Shown: positions 1 through 8,118 of the stretch, piece after piece
How positions within the stretch are numbered: position 1 is the stretch's first letter
Layout of the letters: every line of letters starts with the position of its first letter
From: Pseudoalteromonas xiamenensis
GTDB taxonomy: Bacteria > Pseudomonadota > Gammaproteobacteria > Enterobacterales > Alteromonadaceae
Reading direction: 5' to 3'
DNA length: 64,000 bases
Assembly: GCF_030994125.1 (NCBI RefSeq)
Contig: NZ_CP099917.1
Location: 2,074,501 to 2,138,500 of the forward strand
The notes under the pieces: generated by a model
Told to the model about the DNA's origin: nothing
The model's database searches: none
The model's input: only the letters and a program-made list of their open reading frames with translations
Position numbers and translations under genes: made by a program

Positions 1-489
1 GAACAAGCGCTTGCCGCGATGGCCGGAGGACAACTCTCGCTGCCTGCTGAGCACCTAGTGGATTTCATTAAAGGCAATGTGAAAGCGCGTCAACGCATGG
101 TCGCGCAATATGAAATTGCTGGCCTTACGCAAGGCCTCGTGGTTGGAACGGATCACAGTGCAGAAAACATCACCGGTTTTTACACGAAATTTGGTGACGG
201 TGCATGTGACTTAGCGCCACTCTTTGGTCTGTCTAAGCGTCAAGTCCGCGCACTGGCTGCTCACCTTGGCGCTCCCGCAAGCTTAGTGCACAAAACGCCG
301 ACCGCTGATTTAGAAGACAATCGACCTGGGCTTGCTGACGAGGATGCACTGGGTCTGAGCTATGACCAAATTGACGATTTCCTTGAAGGCAAAGACGTAC
401 CAGATTACGTGACCGAAAAATTGGTTGCGATATACCTACGCACACAACACAAACGTCAGCCAATTCCAACGATCTATGACGAGCAATAG
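1..489 (+). CDS. nadE: NAD+ synthetase NadE, C-terminal part (5' truncated)
   Basis: Ammonia-dependent NAD+ synthetase makes NAD+ from nicotinic acid adenine dinucleotide, ATP and ammonia in the cytoplasm. The reading frame is already open at base 1, so the N-terminus lies outside the window; 162 codons remain. Visible family features are [19 protein letters not shown], which carries the part of the active site that binds the deamido-NAD substrate, followed by [13 protein letters not shown], the TPTADLED segment and the C-terminal [11 protein letters not shown] helix. No glutaminase domain can be judged from this part, but the compact C-terminus is that of the short ammonia-dependent enzyme. 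It ends at a strong terminator shared with the convergent permease gene. Confidence 0.95.
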   Translation, partial: EQALAAMAGGQLSLPAEHLVDFIKGNVKARQRMVAQYEIAGLTQGLVVGTDHSAENITGFYTKFGDGACDLAPLFGLSKRQVRALAAHLGAPASLVHKTPTADLEDNRPGLADEDALGLSYDQIDDFLEGKDVPDYVTEKLVAIYLRTQHKRQPIPTIYDEQ

Positions 490-524
490 TGCTGAATAGT
501 GCTGTCGTCTTAGTTGACTGAAAC

Positions 525-557
525 AAAAAGCACCCTAGGGTGCTTTTTGTTTTTTTG
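525..557. terminator. Bidirectional intrinsic terminator between nadE and the TSUP permease
   Basis: A perfect 24-bp palindrome (525-548; core GCACCCTAGGGTGC with A5/T5 flanks) is followed by a further run of seven T after one G. The A-run on the other side lets it work for the convergent gene that ends at 584. Confidence 0.9.
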
Positions 558-583
558 TGTCACGTCGCTTTTGTTGCATGGGA

Positions 584-1546
584 TTAGAATGATCGATATA
601 ACTCATAGCTGGTAAAACCAACTTCAAGTGAGATGAGCACAAGCAGAAAACTAACTAAGCTCCCTACTTTTAGCTTTGCACATACGTAGGCACCCAATGG
701 GGCACCAATCACCACAACAGGGATTGCTGCAAATAAATAGGCACTAATTTCCGTGGTAATCGTTTGTAAATACAGGGCATTGAGAACACTCCCCACTATC
801 GAAGTAAACGCCATAATGACCACCGATGTAGCCGTTGCGCGTTTAACGTCTGCTTGATAGGCCAAAACCAACAGTGCGAAGATAGCAATGTCAGCACCAG
901 AGCCGACTAAACCACTAGCAATACCTCCAAACCCCGCAACCAGCATAAATCGAAGTGGTTTTGGGTCAATTCGCACATGATCGGGTAAATGATGAGCCTT
1001 TCGCCACCAGCGATAGATAAGCGTAATCGCAAAGCAAAGCAGTAGCACACTAAAAATACTTTTGGTCAGCAATCTCGGTGCATGAGGCGCGATGAATAAT
1101 AAACTGCCTATCACGCCCAGTGTCGCCATAGGTAACGCCATTAGTACCACATTTCCATAGACAGGGATCCGCCGACATAAAATCGTGATCGTCGCTGCAG
1201 TCATTCCAAAACTTTGAATAGCCAAAGAAAATACTTTGGCTGTTGCTGGGTCGATGTGAAGCAACTTGGTCATGACAGGGAACGCAACCGCGCCTCCACC
1301 CAACGCCGTACCACCGGCAACGAAGGAACCAAATGCCATGGTCAGCGCAATTTCCCATTCATGGGCAATACTTAATAACGCACTTTGCAACCCTTGGTGA
1401 AAAACCAGCGTGCTATAAACCACAACAATTAACCAAAGCGGCAACCAACTCAGTGAAAAAATGGGGTGAACTACGTAGCGTTTCACACTAACCTCTGTAG
1501 TAACAACAGTGGAAAATAGAGAAGTGATCGCTCGCTCAATTCTCAT
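584..1546 (-). CDS. TSUP (TauE/SafE) family permease
   Basis: Predicted inner-membrane transporter of the sulfite exporter TauE/SafE family, whose members move sulfur-containing or organic anions. The 320-residue protein is strongly hydrophobic with about eight or nine membrane segments. The first repeat carries the glycine-rich GSFVAGGTALGGGAVAFPV signature and the second the related GGIASGLVGSGADIAIF. Start: the ATG at 1546 has no clear ribosome binding site, whereas a GTG at 1486 (residue 21) is preceded by AGAGGTTAGT and may be the true start. It is a single gene, divergent from folM. The substrate cannot be told from the sequence. Confidence 0.85.
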   Translation of the reverse strand: MRIERAITSLFSTVVTTEVSVKRYVVHPIFSLSWLPLWLIVVVYSTLVFHQGLQSALLSIAHEWEIALTMAFGSFVAGGTALGGGAVAFPVMTKLLHIDPATAKVFSLAIQSFGMTAATITILCRRIPVYGNVVLMALPMATLGVIGSLLFIAPHAPRLLTKSIFSVLLLCFAITLIYRWWRKAHHLPDHVRIDPKPLRFMLVAGFGGIASGLVGSGADIAIFALLVLAYQADVKRATATSVVIMAFTSIVGSVLNALYLQTITTEISAYLFAAIPVVVIGAPLGAYVCAKLKVGSLVSFLLVLISLEVGFTSYELYRSF

Positions 1547-1621
1547 CGTAAAGGCTGAAACATGTTAGCGGTTTGCGTTATAGTTAGCCAAGCACTTTAT
1601 TAGGATGGAAAATAAATACCC

Positions 1622-2329
1622 ATGAGTTCACCTGTTTTGATCACAGGGGGCGCACAGCGAATTGGACTTGCGCTTGCCCAACACCTCATTGCTGAGCATG
1701 TTCCAGTCATCGTAACCTATCGAACTCGACACGAGGCCATCGATACTCTTGAAGCTGCTGGCGCTATATGTTTACTCGCGGATATTCGTACTGATGCGGA
1801 CATCGAGCAATTGATTGGTCAAGTTAAACAACATTGCACCTCGCTTCGAGCGATTGTCCACAATGCCTCAAGCTGGGATTGCGAAGAACTGAATTCGGAC
1901 TGGACGACACTGTTTGATAACATGATGCGGATTCACGCCAAATTACCTTATTTGCTGAATTTAGGGCTTGTGGATTACCTAGAAGCACATAATGGCATCG
2001 CGGACATCATCCATATCACCGATTATGTCGTCGAGAAAGGCAGCCCAAAACACATCGCATATGCAGCCAGTAAAGCGGCGCTTGATAACATGACTCGCTC
2101 GTTCAGTGCGCGCTTCGCACCAAAGATAAAAGTGAACGCGATTGCGCCTTCACTGATCATTTTTAACGAACACGATACGCCGGATTACAAAGCGAAAACC
2201 TTGAAGAAATCGTTGATGGGCATCGAACCGGGATGCCAAGAAGTCATCAACAGCATAGAACTGATTCTGAATAGTCGTTACATCACTGGGCGCAGTATCC
2301 CCGTAGATGGTGGCCGACACTTAAAATAA
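1622..2329 (+). CDS. folM: Dihydromonapterin reductase FolM (short-chain dehydrogenase)
   Basis: NADPH-dependent SDR enzyme that reduces dihydromonapterin to tetrahydromonapterin, and weakly dihydrofolate. The N-terminal Rossmann motif is TGGAQRIG (near residue 8), NAS occurs near residue 81, and the catalytic YAASK is near residue 150. An ordinary 3-oxoacyl reductase is less likely because the next two genes are folE and folX, the other two steps of tetrahydromonapterin synthesis; the same trio is known from Pseudomonas, where the cofactor serves phenylalanine hydroxylase. The gap to folE is 15 bases, so co-transcription is expected. The ribosome binding site is poor (AGGATGG lies far upstream). 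Confidence 0.85.
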   Translation: MSSPVLITGGAQRIGLALAQHLIAEHVPVIVTYRTRHEAIDTLEAAGAICLLADIRTDADIEQLIGQVKQHCTSLRAIVHNASSWDCEELNSDWTTLFDNMMRIHAKLPYLLNLGLVDYLEAHNGIADIIHITDYVVEKGSPKHIAYAASKAALDNMTRSFSARFAPKIKVNAIAPSLIIFNEHDTPDYKAKTLKKSLMGIEPGCQEVINSIELILNSRYITGRSIPVDGGRHLK

Positions 2330-2344
2330 GTAAGAGACGAACAA

Positions 2345-2899
2345 ATGCATAATGAACTAAAAGAAAGTTACAAAGCCATTATTGAAGCCGTTGGTGAAGA
2401 CCCAACTCGTGAAGGCTTGTTAGATACGCCAAAACGCGCAGCAAAGGCCATGGAATATTTAACCAAAGGCTATCGCCAAACCCTAGAAGAGATAACCAAC
2501 AATGCGGTATTCACCAGTGACGCCGATGACATGGTCGTGATCCAAGACATTGAGCTGTATTCAATGTGTGAACACCATTTACTGCCTTTCGTTGGTCGTT
2601 GCCATATCGCGTATATTCCGAATGGCAAAGTACTTGGCTTGTCTAAATTTGCACGCATCGTTGATATGTTTGCACGACGTTTCCAAATTCAAGAACAGTT
2701 AACACATCAAATTGCCAAAGCCGTTGAAGAAGTGACTGGCGCTAAAGGTGTCGGCGTAATTATCGAAGCGAAACACATGTGCATGATGATGCGAGGCGTA
2801 GAAAAACAGAATTCGCAAATGCGTACATCGGTCATGCTCGGTAACTTCAGAGATGATCCTAAAACACGAAATGAGTTTTTGTTGCTAGTTAAACGCTAA
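2345..2899 (+). CDS. folE: GTP cyclohydrolase I
   Basis: Converts GTP to 7,8-dihydroneopterin triphosphate, the first step of folate and monapterin synthesis. The 184-residue protein has the zinc-type (GCYH-IA) features: C75 and H78 in CEHHLLPF, and the second zinc cysteine in [10 protein letters not shown] near residue 146. The N-terminal half carries the [13 protein letters not shown] segment typical of the family. Length and motifs are complete. It sits between folM and folX, which points to a dedicated role in tetrahydromonapterin supply; whether another folE exists elsewhere cannot be seen here. Confidence 0.97.
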   Translation: MHNELKESYKAIIEAVGEDPTREGLLDTPKRAAKAMEYLTKGYRQTLEEITNNAVFTSDADDMVVIQDIELYSMCEHHLLPFVGRCHIAYIPNGKVLGLSKFARIVDMFARRFQIQEQLTHQIAKAVEEVTGAKGVGVIIEAKHMCMMMRGVEKQNSQMRTSVMLGNFRDDPKTRNEFLLLVKR

Positions 2900-2908
2900 G
2901 GAATGCGG

Positions 2909-3274
2909 ATGCAAAACGCCATTATAAACATCACTAATTTGCGCTTGAGAACGTATATTGGGTTCAACCCTGACGAGCGCGAAAAAAAGCAAGACGTGGT
3001 GATCAATATCGAGATTCATTATCCCGCCGATTATGAATGCGTCAGTGCTGATGAGGTATCACACGCGCTCAATTACAAGACGGTGACCAAAGCCGTCATT
3101 GCGCTCGTCGAAGATGGTCACTTCTTGCTTTTGGAAAAGTTAGTTGCCGATATTTTATCAAAATGCAACGTTCACCCAAGTGTGACTTATGCACGAGTAC
3201 GTGTTGATAAGCCGCACGCATTACGTTTTGCCGATTCCGTGTCTCTCACCTTAGATTGGACACGAAAGGGATAG
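2909..3274 (+). CDS. folX: Dihydroneopterin triphosphate 2'-epimerase FolX (FolB/FolX family)
   Basis: Member of the dihydroneopterin aldolase/epimerase family, about 121 residues forming one T-fold subunit. It starts with the typical ITNLRLRTYIGFNPDEREKKQDVVIN and has the conserved LNYKTVTKAV and FLLLEKLVADI segments. FolX, not FolB, is favoured because the neighbours are folM and folE, and the three genes form the tetrahydromonapterin set. Two ATGs are available (2903 and 2909). The AAGGA overlapping the folE stop is correctly spaced only for 2909, so that start is chosen. It ends two bases from the convergent yqaA-like gene. Confidence 0.85.
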   Translation: MQNAIINITNLRLRTYIGFNPDEREKKQDVVINIEIHYPADYECVSADEVSHALNYKTVTKAVIALVEDGHFLLLEKLVADILSKCNVHPSVTYARVRVDKPHALRFADSVSLTLDWTRKG

Positions 3275-3276
3275 TG

Positions 3277-3702
3277 TTATGTCGCTACGTGAAGTGCAAA
3301 CCACAGCACCAGCGCGTAGCGAATACCCTTGCCGATACTCACTAACGTGATAAACCACCAAAACGGTAAACGCATTACCCCCGCAAACAACGTAAGCGGA
3401 TCACCGACTATCGGCAACCACGCAAAGAGCAAAGACCACTTACCAAAGCGTTGAAATTGTTGCCCTGCTTTCATGAGTTGAGTTTCATTCACTGGAAACC
3501 ACTTCGCACGTTTAAAACGCTGAACTTGTACACCCAAGACGTAGTTCACAACACTCCCCAGCACATTACCAAGCGTGGCAGATAACCACAACAAACCACT
3601 TAAATACCCTTGATTTACCAGCACGCCAAAGAGAATCTCAGAAGACCCTGGCAGCAGCGTTGCGGACAGTAATGCACTTAAAAATAACGAAAAATAACTC
3701 AT
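3277..3702 (-). CDS. YqaA-family membrane protein (DedA/VTT-like)
   Basis: Small polytopic inner-membrane protein of 141 residues related to E. coli YqaA and the DedA (VTT/SNARE-associated) superfamily. Visible are an N-terminal hydrophobic stretch with LPGSSEILF, a glycine-rich GNVLGSVVNYVLG helix, and the family motif FGKWSLLFAWLPIVGDPLTLFAG, in which the proline, glycine and aspartate are characteristic. DedA relatives are linked to membrane-potential homeostasis and lipid-carrier recycling; the function of the YqaA branch is unknown. Single gene, convergent with folX. Confidence 0.85.
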   Translation of the reverse strand: MSYFSLFLSALLSATLLPGSSEILFGVLVNQGYLSGLLWLSATLGNVLGSVVNYVLGVQVQRFKRAKWFPVNETQLMKAGQQFQRFGKWSLLFAWLPIVGDPLTLFAGVMRLPFWWFITLVSIGKGIRYALVLWFALHVAT

Positions 3703-3760
3703 CTTGAACAGTTGCTTTCGCGCACCAAATGCGCCTTAATGGAACTCAAAAGGAGGCACT

Positions 3761-4255
3761 ATGTTATCACGAATTCTAACCCTCGGCTTGATAGGCCTGA
3801 TGTTTTGCACGACCGCCTGCAGCAGCACCCCACCTCACCCAAAAGGTTATGAAACCTATGTAGCAAAAGGTGATAAATTCAAAGACATGGCACTTACCTC
3901 CATTCAAGGTGACACGGTGTCATTTGCCCAAAACAAGAAAAAACTCATCGTGTTGTTTGCTACGTGGTGTTCTGATTCCAAGCGCACATTGCGTGAACTA
4001 AAAGCTTCACCGCTGATAAGTGACCCCGCACTCGAGATTATTGCGATAGGCAGAGAAGAATCAACGGCGAGCCTCACTGAATTTAAAGACAGTTTTGGTG
4101 TACCATTTACGCTCGTTGCCGATCCAGACAAAGCGATTTATTCTCATTACGCCAATAAAGGGATACCTCGGCTCATTTTACTTGATGAACAAAATCGCGT
4201 AATTGACACATGGATAGGCGAAACTCCAGATACGGTCTCTCAAATTAAGTGGTAA
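3761..4255 (+). CDS. Thioredoxin-fold lipoprotein (TlpA/AhpC-TSA type) with CxxS active site
   Basis: Predicted outer-membrane or periplasmic lipoprotein of 164 residues. The signal peptide ends in a lipobox-like CTTAC, making C20 the likely lipidated residue. The rest is a TlpA-like thioredoxin fold: FKDMALTSIQGDTVSF, then LFATWCSDSKRTLREL at the active site, and the cis-proline region KGIPRLILLDEQ. The usual WCxxC is WCSDS here, so only the first cysteine remains, which points away from a normal dithiol oxidoreductase. The start has a very strong site, AAAGGAGG, eight bases upstream. It is followed within three bases by a DUF2721 gene. Confidence 0.75.
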   Translation: MLSRILTLGLIGLMFCTTACSSTPPHPKGYETYVAKGDKFKDMALTSIQGDTVSFAQNKKKLIVLFATWCSDSKRTLRELKASPLISDPALEIIAIGREESTASLTEFKDSFGVPFTLVADPDKAIYSHYANKGIPRLILLDEQNRVIDTWIGETPDTVSQIKW

Positions 4256-4257
4256 TC

Positions 4258-4725
4258 ATGGAAACCAGCGCGCTTCAAATTCTCACCATGGCAAAAGTCA
4301 TCCAAACGGCAGTTGCACCTGTATTTCTTATCACTGGAATCGCGGCGACACTTGGTGTACTTTCTAACCGCTTAGCTCGTATTGTGGACCGTGCACGGTT
4401 ACTGGATAAACGTATTAAACGTCTACAAGATGAAGCGGAAATGCAAGAGTTGCAGCGCGAAATGCGCGCGCTCTTAAAACGGTCTCGTTTTATTCACGTC
4501 GCGTTTAGCGCCAGTGTTTTAAGTGCCTTGCTGGTATGTTCGGTGGTAATGATGCTATTTATCTCCCATCTTCACACGATGGATTTGGGGATAACGATTG
4601 CCAGCTGTTTTATTGCCGCCATGGCACTGCTTATTGCGGCATTTTTTGCCCTACTAGGGGAAATTTTCCTTGCCACTCGTAGTATGAGGCGAGGCATGAT
4701 ATTTGCCGATTTTACACAAGATTAA
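4258..4725 (+). CDS. DUF2721 family membrane protein
   Basis: Conserved membrane protein of unknown function, about 155 residues. The segments in order are an N-terminal helix (IQTAVAPVFLITGIAATLGVLSNRLARIVDRAR, the DUF2721 signature), a charged cytoplasmic coiled stretch rich in E, K and R around residues 45-75, then two more membrane helices. ATG 4258 lies two bases after the stop of the preceding gene; a GTG at 4249 that overlaps that stop is the alternative start. The tight spacing suggests co-transcription with the thioredoxin-like lipoprotein, but no functional link is known. Confidence 0.8.
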   Translation: METSALQILTMAKVIQTAVAPVFLITGIAATLGVLSNRLARIVDRARLLDKRIKRLQDEAEMQELQREMRALLKRSRFIHVAFSASVLSALLVCSVVMMLFISHLHTMDLGITIASCFIAAMALLIAAFFALLGEIFLATRSMRRGMIFADFTQD

Positions 4726-4763
4726 ATTGTAATTTTTTAGAATACTAACTGAAGGATCTCATC

Positions 4764-5213
4764 ATGAAAAAAGTGCTTATCGCAGCCGTTCTTACGGTTT
4801 TATCTACTGGAGCGGCCTCTGCTAACTCTCTGTTTGAAAAACCTGAAGATGCGATTGATTATCGTAAAGCCTCATTTCAATTATTGCGTTACCAAATCGG
4901 TGACATGGGCGACATGTTGAAAGGCAAAGTGCCTTTTGATGCAGAGCGTTTCAAAGCACGCGCGCATAACGCTGCACGTCTATCAACAATGCCTTGGGAG
5001 GCGTTTGCCGAGGGCACGGATAAAGGTGACACTGATGCCTTGCCAGCAGTATGGAGCGACCGCGTGACGTTTGATAAGAAAGCGGCAGATTTTGCGCAGT
5101 ATGCACAAGCGCTTGCTGACGCAGCAGACACAGGTGATCAAGGTGCTATCAAAAAAGCGTTCGGCAACTGGGCCAAAGGTTGCAAAGATTGCCATAAGAG
5201 TTTTAAAGAATAA
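4764..5213 (+). CDS. Cytochrome c' (class II c-type cytochrome)
   Basis: Periplasmic four-helix-bundle haem protein of 149 residues. A signal peptide ends around ASANS. The haem-binding CKDCH is at the very C-terminus (C140, C143, H144), as in cytochromes c' and c-556. These proteins bind NO or CO and are thought to act in NO tolerance or electron transfer. YRKASFQLLRYQIGDMGDM near residue 33 is the typical first helix with the haem-contacting residues. The ribosome binding site is GAAGGA. A strong terminator follows directly, so it can be expressed alone. Confidence 0.92.
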   Translation: MKKVLIAAVLTVLSTGAASANSLFEKPEDAIDYRKASFQLLRYQIGDMGDMLKGKVPFDAERFKARAHNAARLSTMPWEAFAEGTDKGDTDALPAVWSDRVTFDKKAADFAQYAQALADAADTGDQGAIKKAFGNWAKGCKDCHKSFKE

Positions 5214-5224
5214 TCAACAATTGT

Positions 5225-5255
5225 AAAAAGGGGTGAATTCCCCTTTTTCTTTTTT
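5225..5255 (+). terminator. Intrinsic terminator after the cytochrome c' gene
   Basis: Stem AAAAAGGGG (5225-5233), six-base loop, CCCCTTTTT (5240-5248), then C and a run of seven T. Confidence 0.9.
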
Positions 5256-5356
5256 TAATGCATATTAATTACTCATACTTTCCGCATTCTTAAAATATTT
5301 TTTACCATTATTCGAAATAAAATTGGTTAAATTTTTACCTACATATAGCTTTCCTA

Positions 5357-5378
5357 TGTAACTTTTTTGTAATATCCC
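5357..5378 (+). promoter_or_regulatory. Candidate Pho box upstream of the nuclease gene
   Basis: Direct repeat TGTAAC (5357-5362) and TGTAAT (5368-5373), 11 bases apart, as in PhoB sites (two 7-mers per 22 bp). A -10-like TACACT lies at 5384-5389, slightly closer than in classic Pho promoters. No good -35 is present, which fits activator dependence. The surrounding 5256-5431 is AT-rich with no other gene. Confidence 0.4.
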
Positions 5379-5431
5379 CGCCGTACACTATCGACCCATT
5401 TTTGGGTAAAAAAACACGGGAAAATAAAAAA

Positions 5432-8071
5432 ATGTTAAAAACAACACTTAAGCCTTTGGCTTGGAGTATGGCGCTTGCCACGCTTCCTGCCTCTGCAAAC
5501 TTACTCATTTCCGAGTACGTTGAAGGCTCATCAAATAACAAAGCTATTGAGATCTACAACAACGGCACTGACGCGGTTGATTTGACTCAATACCAACTGC
5601 AATTTTTCTTCAATGGTAATACTGCAGCAGGTAACACAATTGCACTGGAAGGCCAACTTGCGGCAAACCAAACTTATGTCATTGTGGACAATGACTCTGC
5701 GCCTGCGCTATTAGAAAAAGCACAACTAATCAATTCAGGTTCTTGGTTTAACGGTGATGACGCCATTGCGATTATGCAAGGTGATACGGTTATCGATAGC
5801 CTTGGCAAACGTGGCGAAGATCCAGGTAGCTACTGGATGGTTAATGGCGTAAAAACGCAAAACCAAACGTTACGCCGCAATAAAGCCTCTGCACCTCGTA
5901 CTGACATCGATGGTACATTTGACCCAAGTGCTGACTGGGCACAATTCGACATCGATGATTTCTCAAACATCGGTCAGCATGAGGGCTCTACAACCACAGA
6001 ACCGCCAGTCGAGCCTCCAGTAGAGCCACCTGTCGAACCGCTTGTATGTGGTGCAGAAGCGACGGCAATTCACACCATCCAAGGTGCAGGCAGCGCAAGC
6101 CCACTGAAAGATCAAATCGTGATTGTTGAAGCCGTGGTAACGTCGGACCTTCAAGGCGACAACCAATTGAAAGGTTTCTTCATGCAACATCCTCAGTCTG
6201 AGCAGGATGGCGATGCGTTAACCTCTGAAGGTATTTTCGTTTATTACACAGGTACCGATGTCAACGTGGGTGATCGCGTACGTGTGCGTGCGAAAGTACA
6301 AGAATATTATGACATGACTCAACTTGGTGACATTGAAGCACTAGAAGTGTGTGGTAGTGGCTCAATTGCGCCCACACTCCTGACATTGCCAACGGATAGC
6401 CTTGAACCAGTAGAAGGCATGCTTGTTACTATAAATCAATCACTTAAAGTGGTTGATACATACGGATTAGCACGTTACGGCGAAGTGGCACTTGCGACAG
6501 AACGTTTATACCAAAGCACGCAAGTGGCGCTTCCAGGTGATGCCGCTCGTGCAATTGAAGCCGCAAATAAAACGAAAGAAATCGTACTTGATGACGGTTC
6601 GACAAAACAAAATTTAGAACCGATTCGTTACCCAGCACCAGGACTTGATGCATACAATACGCTGCGTTTAGGTGATACAGCAGATAACCTTGAAGGCGTA
6701 ATCACTTACGGCTTCAGCAAATACCGTTTACACCCAACCGTTGAGCCAATTTTCACCAACACCAACCCTCGTACTGAGGCACCAGTTGTTGAAACTCGTG
6801 GTGACTTACGTATCGCTTCATTCAACGTATTGAACTATTTTAATGGTGATGGTCAAGGCGCAGGCTTCCCAACAAGCCGTGGTGCATCCAGTGAAGAAGA
6901 GTTTGCACGTCAAAAAGCGAAAATCGTTGCAGCAATTACAGCCTTGGACGCCGATGTCATCGGCTTACTTGAAATCGAAAACGATGGTTTCTCTGATCTC
7001 AGCGCGATTGCGGATCTTGTGACGGCATTGAATGCGCAAAGCACAGACACCTATCAATTTGTAAATTTCAACGCGGAAAAAATTGGTGGCGATGCAATTA
7101 CCTCTGCACTTATCTATCGTGCAAACAAAGTCGCTGAAGTTGGTACGCCTGCGTTTACCGAAATGGTACCGTTTGATTATGGTAATCGCCCACCAGTCGT
7201 ACAAACGTTCAAAGTAACGAATACGGAAGAAGTCTTCACGATGGCTGTTGCGCACCTTCGTTCAAAAGGAAGCTGTACAAAAGCGACGGATGGCGACAAA
7301 GACACCGGAGATGGTCAAGGCTGTTGGAGCGTAACTCGTACAACCGCGGCAAATACGCTGGCGGATTGGTTAGCGACAAATCCAACGGGTGTTGAAGACA
7401 CCGATACAATTGTAGTTGGTGACTTAAACTCTTATGCAATGGAAGACCCACTTCGTGCATTTGCGGATAAAGGCTTAAAGTCAGTTGTAGAACAACTTGA
7501 TGGTAATACACAAGGTTACTCATACAACTACGCGGCACGTATCGGTAGCCTTGACCATGCACTAGCGTCTGACTCAATGATGGAAAAAGTCGTTGCAGCA
7601 ACGCACTGGTCAATCAATGCGGACGAGCCTGTTGCTCTTGATTACAACACAGAATATAAATCTGACGCCTTGAAAGCGAGCCTCTATGCAGACAACGCTT
7701 ACCGAGCTTCCGATCACGACCCTGTTGTTGTTGAACTGAACACCACACCACCTACGCCAGAGCCTCAAGTATGGAGCGGTGAGTTTACAAATGTAGGTGG
7801 TTGGTTCTGGCCTAAGAACTTCAAGATCGACGTGCCAGAAGGCTACCAGAATCTCAAGATTGAAGTCACTGGTGGTTGGGGTGATGCTAACTTGAAAGTA
7901 AAACAAGGTAGCGCACCAAGCTTATTCCGTTATGACTGTCTATCTGCGAAATTCGGTAACGTAGACGTGTGTGAATTTACTGAGCCAAAAGCAGGTAAAT
8001 GGTTTATCCAAGTATCAGGTTACTTACCATTCGGTAACGTAACCGTGAAATACAGTGCGGTAAAACCATAA
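5432..8071 (+). CDS. exeM: ExeM/NucH-family extracellular endonuclease
   Basis: Secreted DNase of 879 residues. Order: signal peptide (residues 1-23, cut near ASA-NL); lamin-tail domain (about 24-185: LLISEYVEGSSNNKAIEIYN); a Pro/Glu linker with four near-identical PPVE repeats; an OB-fold domain (about 200-440); a large endonuclease/exonuclease/phosphatase domain (about 450-770) with RIASFNVLNYF, LLEIENDGF, AVAHLRSKG, VVGDLNSY and SDHDPVVVEL as metal and catalytic motifs; and a C-terminal PPC domain (about 785-879). ExeM relatives degrade extracellular DNA for phosphate and in biofilms. ATG 5432 is chosen over an upstream in-frame TTG at 5402 because it directly precedes the signal peptide. 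Monocistronic, ending at a terminator. Confidence 0.92.
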   Translation: MLKTTLKPLAWSMALATLPASANLLISEYVEGSSNNKAIEIYNNGTDAVDLTQYQLQFFFNGNTAAGNTIALEGQLAANQTYVIVDNDSAPALLEKAQLINSGSWFNGDDAIAIMQGDTVIDSLGKRGEDPGSYWMVNGVKTQNQTLRRNKASAPRTDIDGTFDPSADWAQFDIDDFSNIGQHEGSTTTEPPVEPPVEPPVEPLVCGAEATAIHTIQGAGSASPLKDQIVIVEAVVTSDLQGDNQLKGFFMQHPQSEQDGDALTSEGIFVYYTGTDVNVGDRVRVRAKVQEYYDMTQLGDIEALEVCGSGSIAPTLLTLPTDSLEPVEGMLVTINQSLKVVDTYGLARYGEVALATERLYQSTQVALPGDAARAIEAANKTKEIVLDDGSTKQNLEPIRYPAPGLDAYNTLRLGDTADNLEGVITYGFSKYRLHPTVEPIFTNTNPRTEAPVVETRGDLRIASFNVLNYFNGDGQGAGFPTSRGASSEEEFARQKAKIVAAITALDADVIGLLEIENDGFSDLSAIADLVTALNAQSTDTYQFVNFNAEKIGGDAITSALIYRANKVAEVGTPAFTEMVPFDYGNRPPVVQTFKVTNTEEVFTMAVAHLRSKGSCTKATDGDKDTGDGQGCWSVTRTTAANTLADWLATNPTGVEDTDTIVVGDLNSYAMEDPLRAFADKGLKSVVEQLDGNTQGYSYNYAARIGSLDHALASDSMMEKVVAATHWSINADEPVALDYNTEYKSDALKASLYADNAYRASDHDPVVVELNTTPPTPEPQVWSGEFTNVGGWFWPKNFKIDVPEGYQNLKIEVTGGWGDANLKVKQGSAPSLFRYDCLSAKFGNVDVCEFTEPKAGKWFIQVSGYLPFGNVTVKYSAVKP

Positions 8072-8096
8072 TTAATACCGTTAGGTATAACATGTA

Positions 8097-8118
8097 GGCG
8101 GTGTTTACACCGCCTTTT
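8097..8118. terminator. Terminator between exeM and the MocR-type gene
   Basis: Stem GGCGGTGT / ACACCGCC with a TT loop, followed by TTTTCTTT on the plus strand. It covers the stop codon of the convergent regulator gene. Confidence 0.8.
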
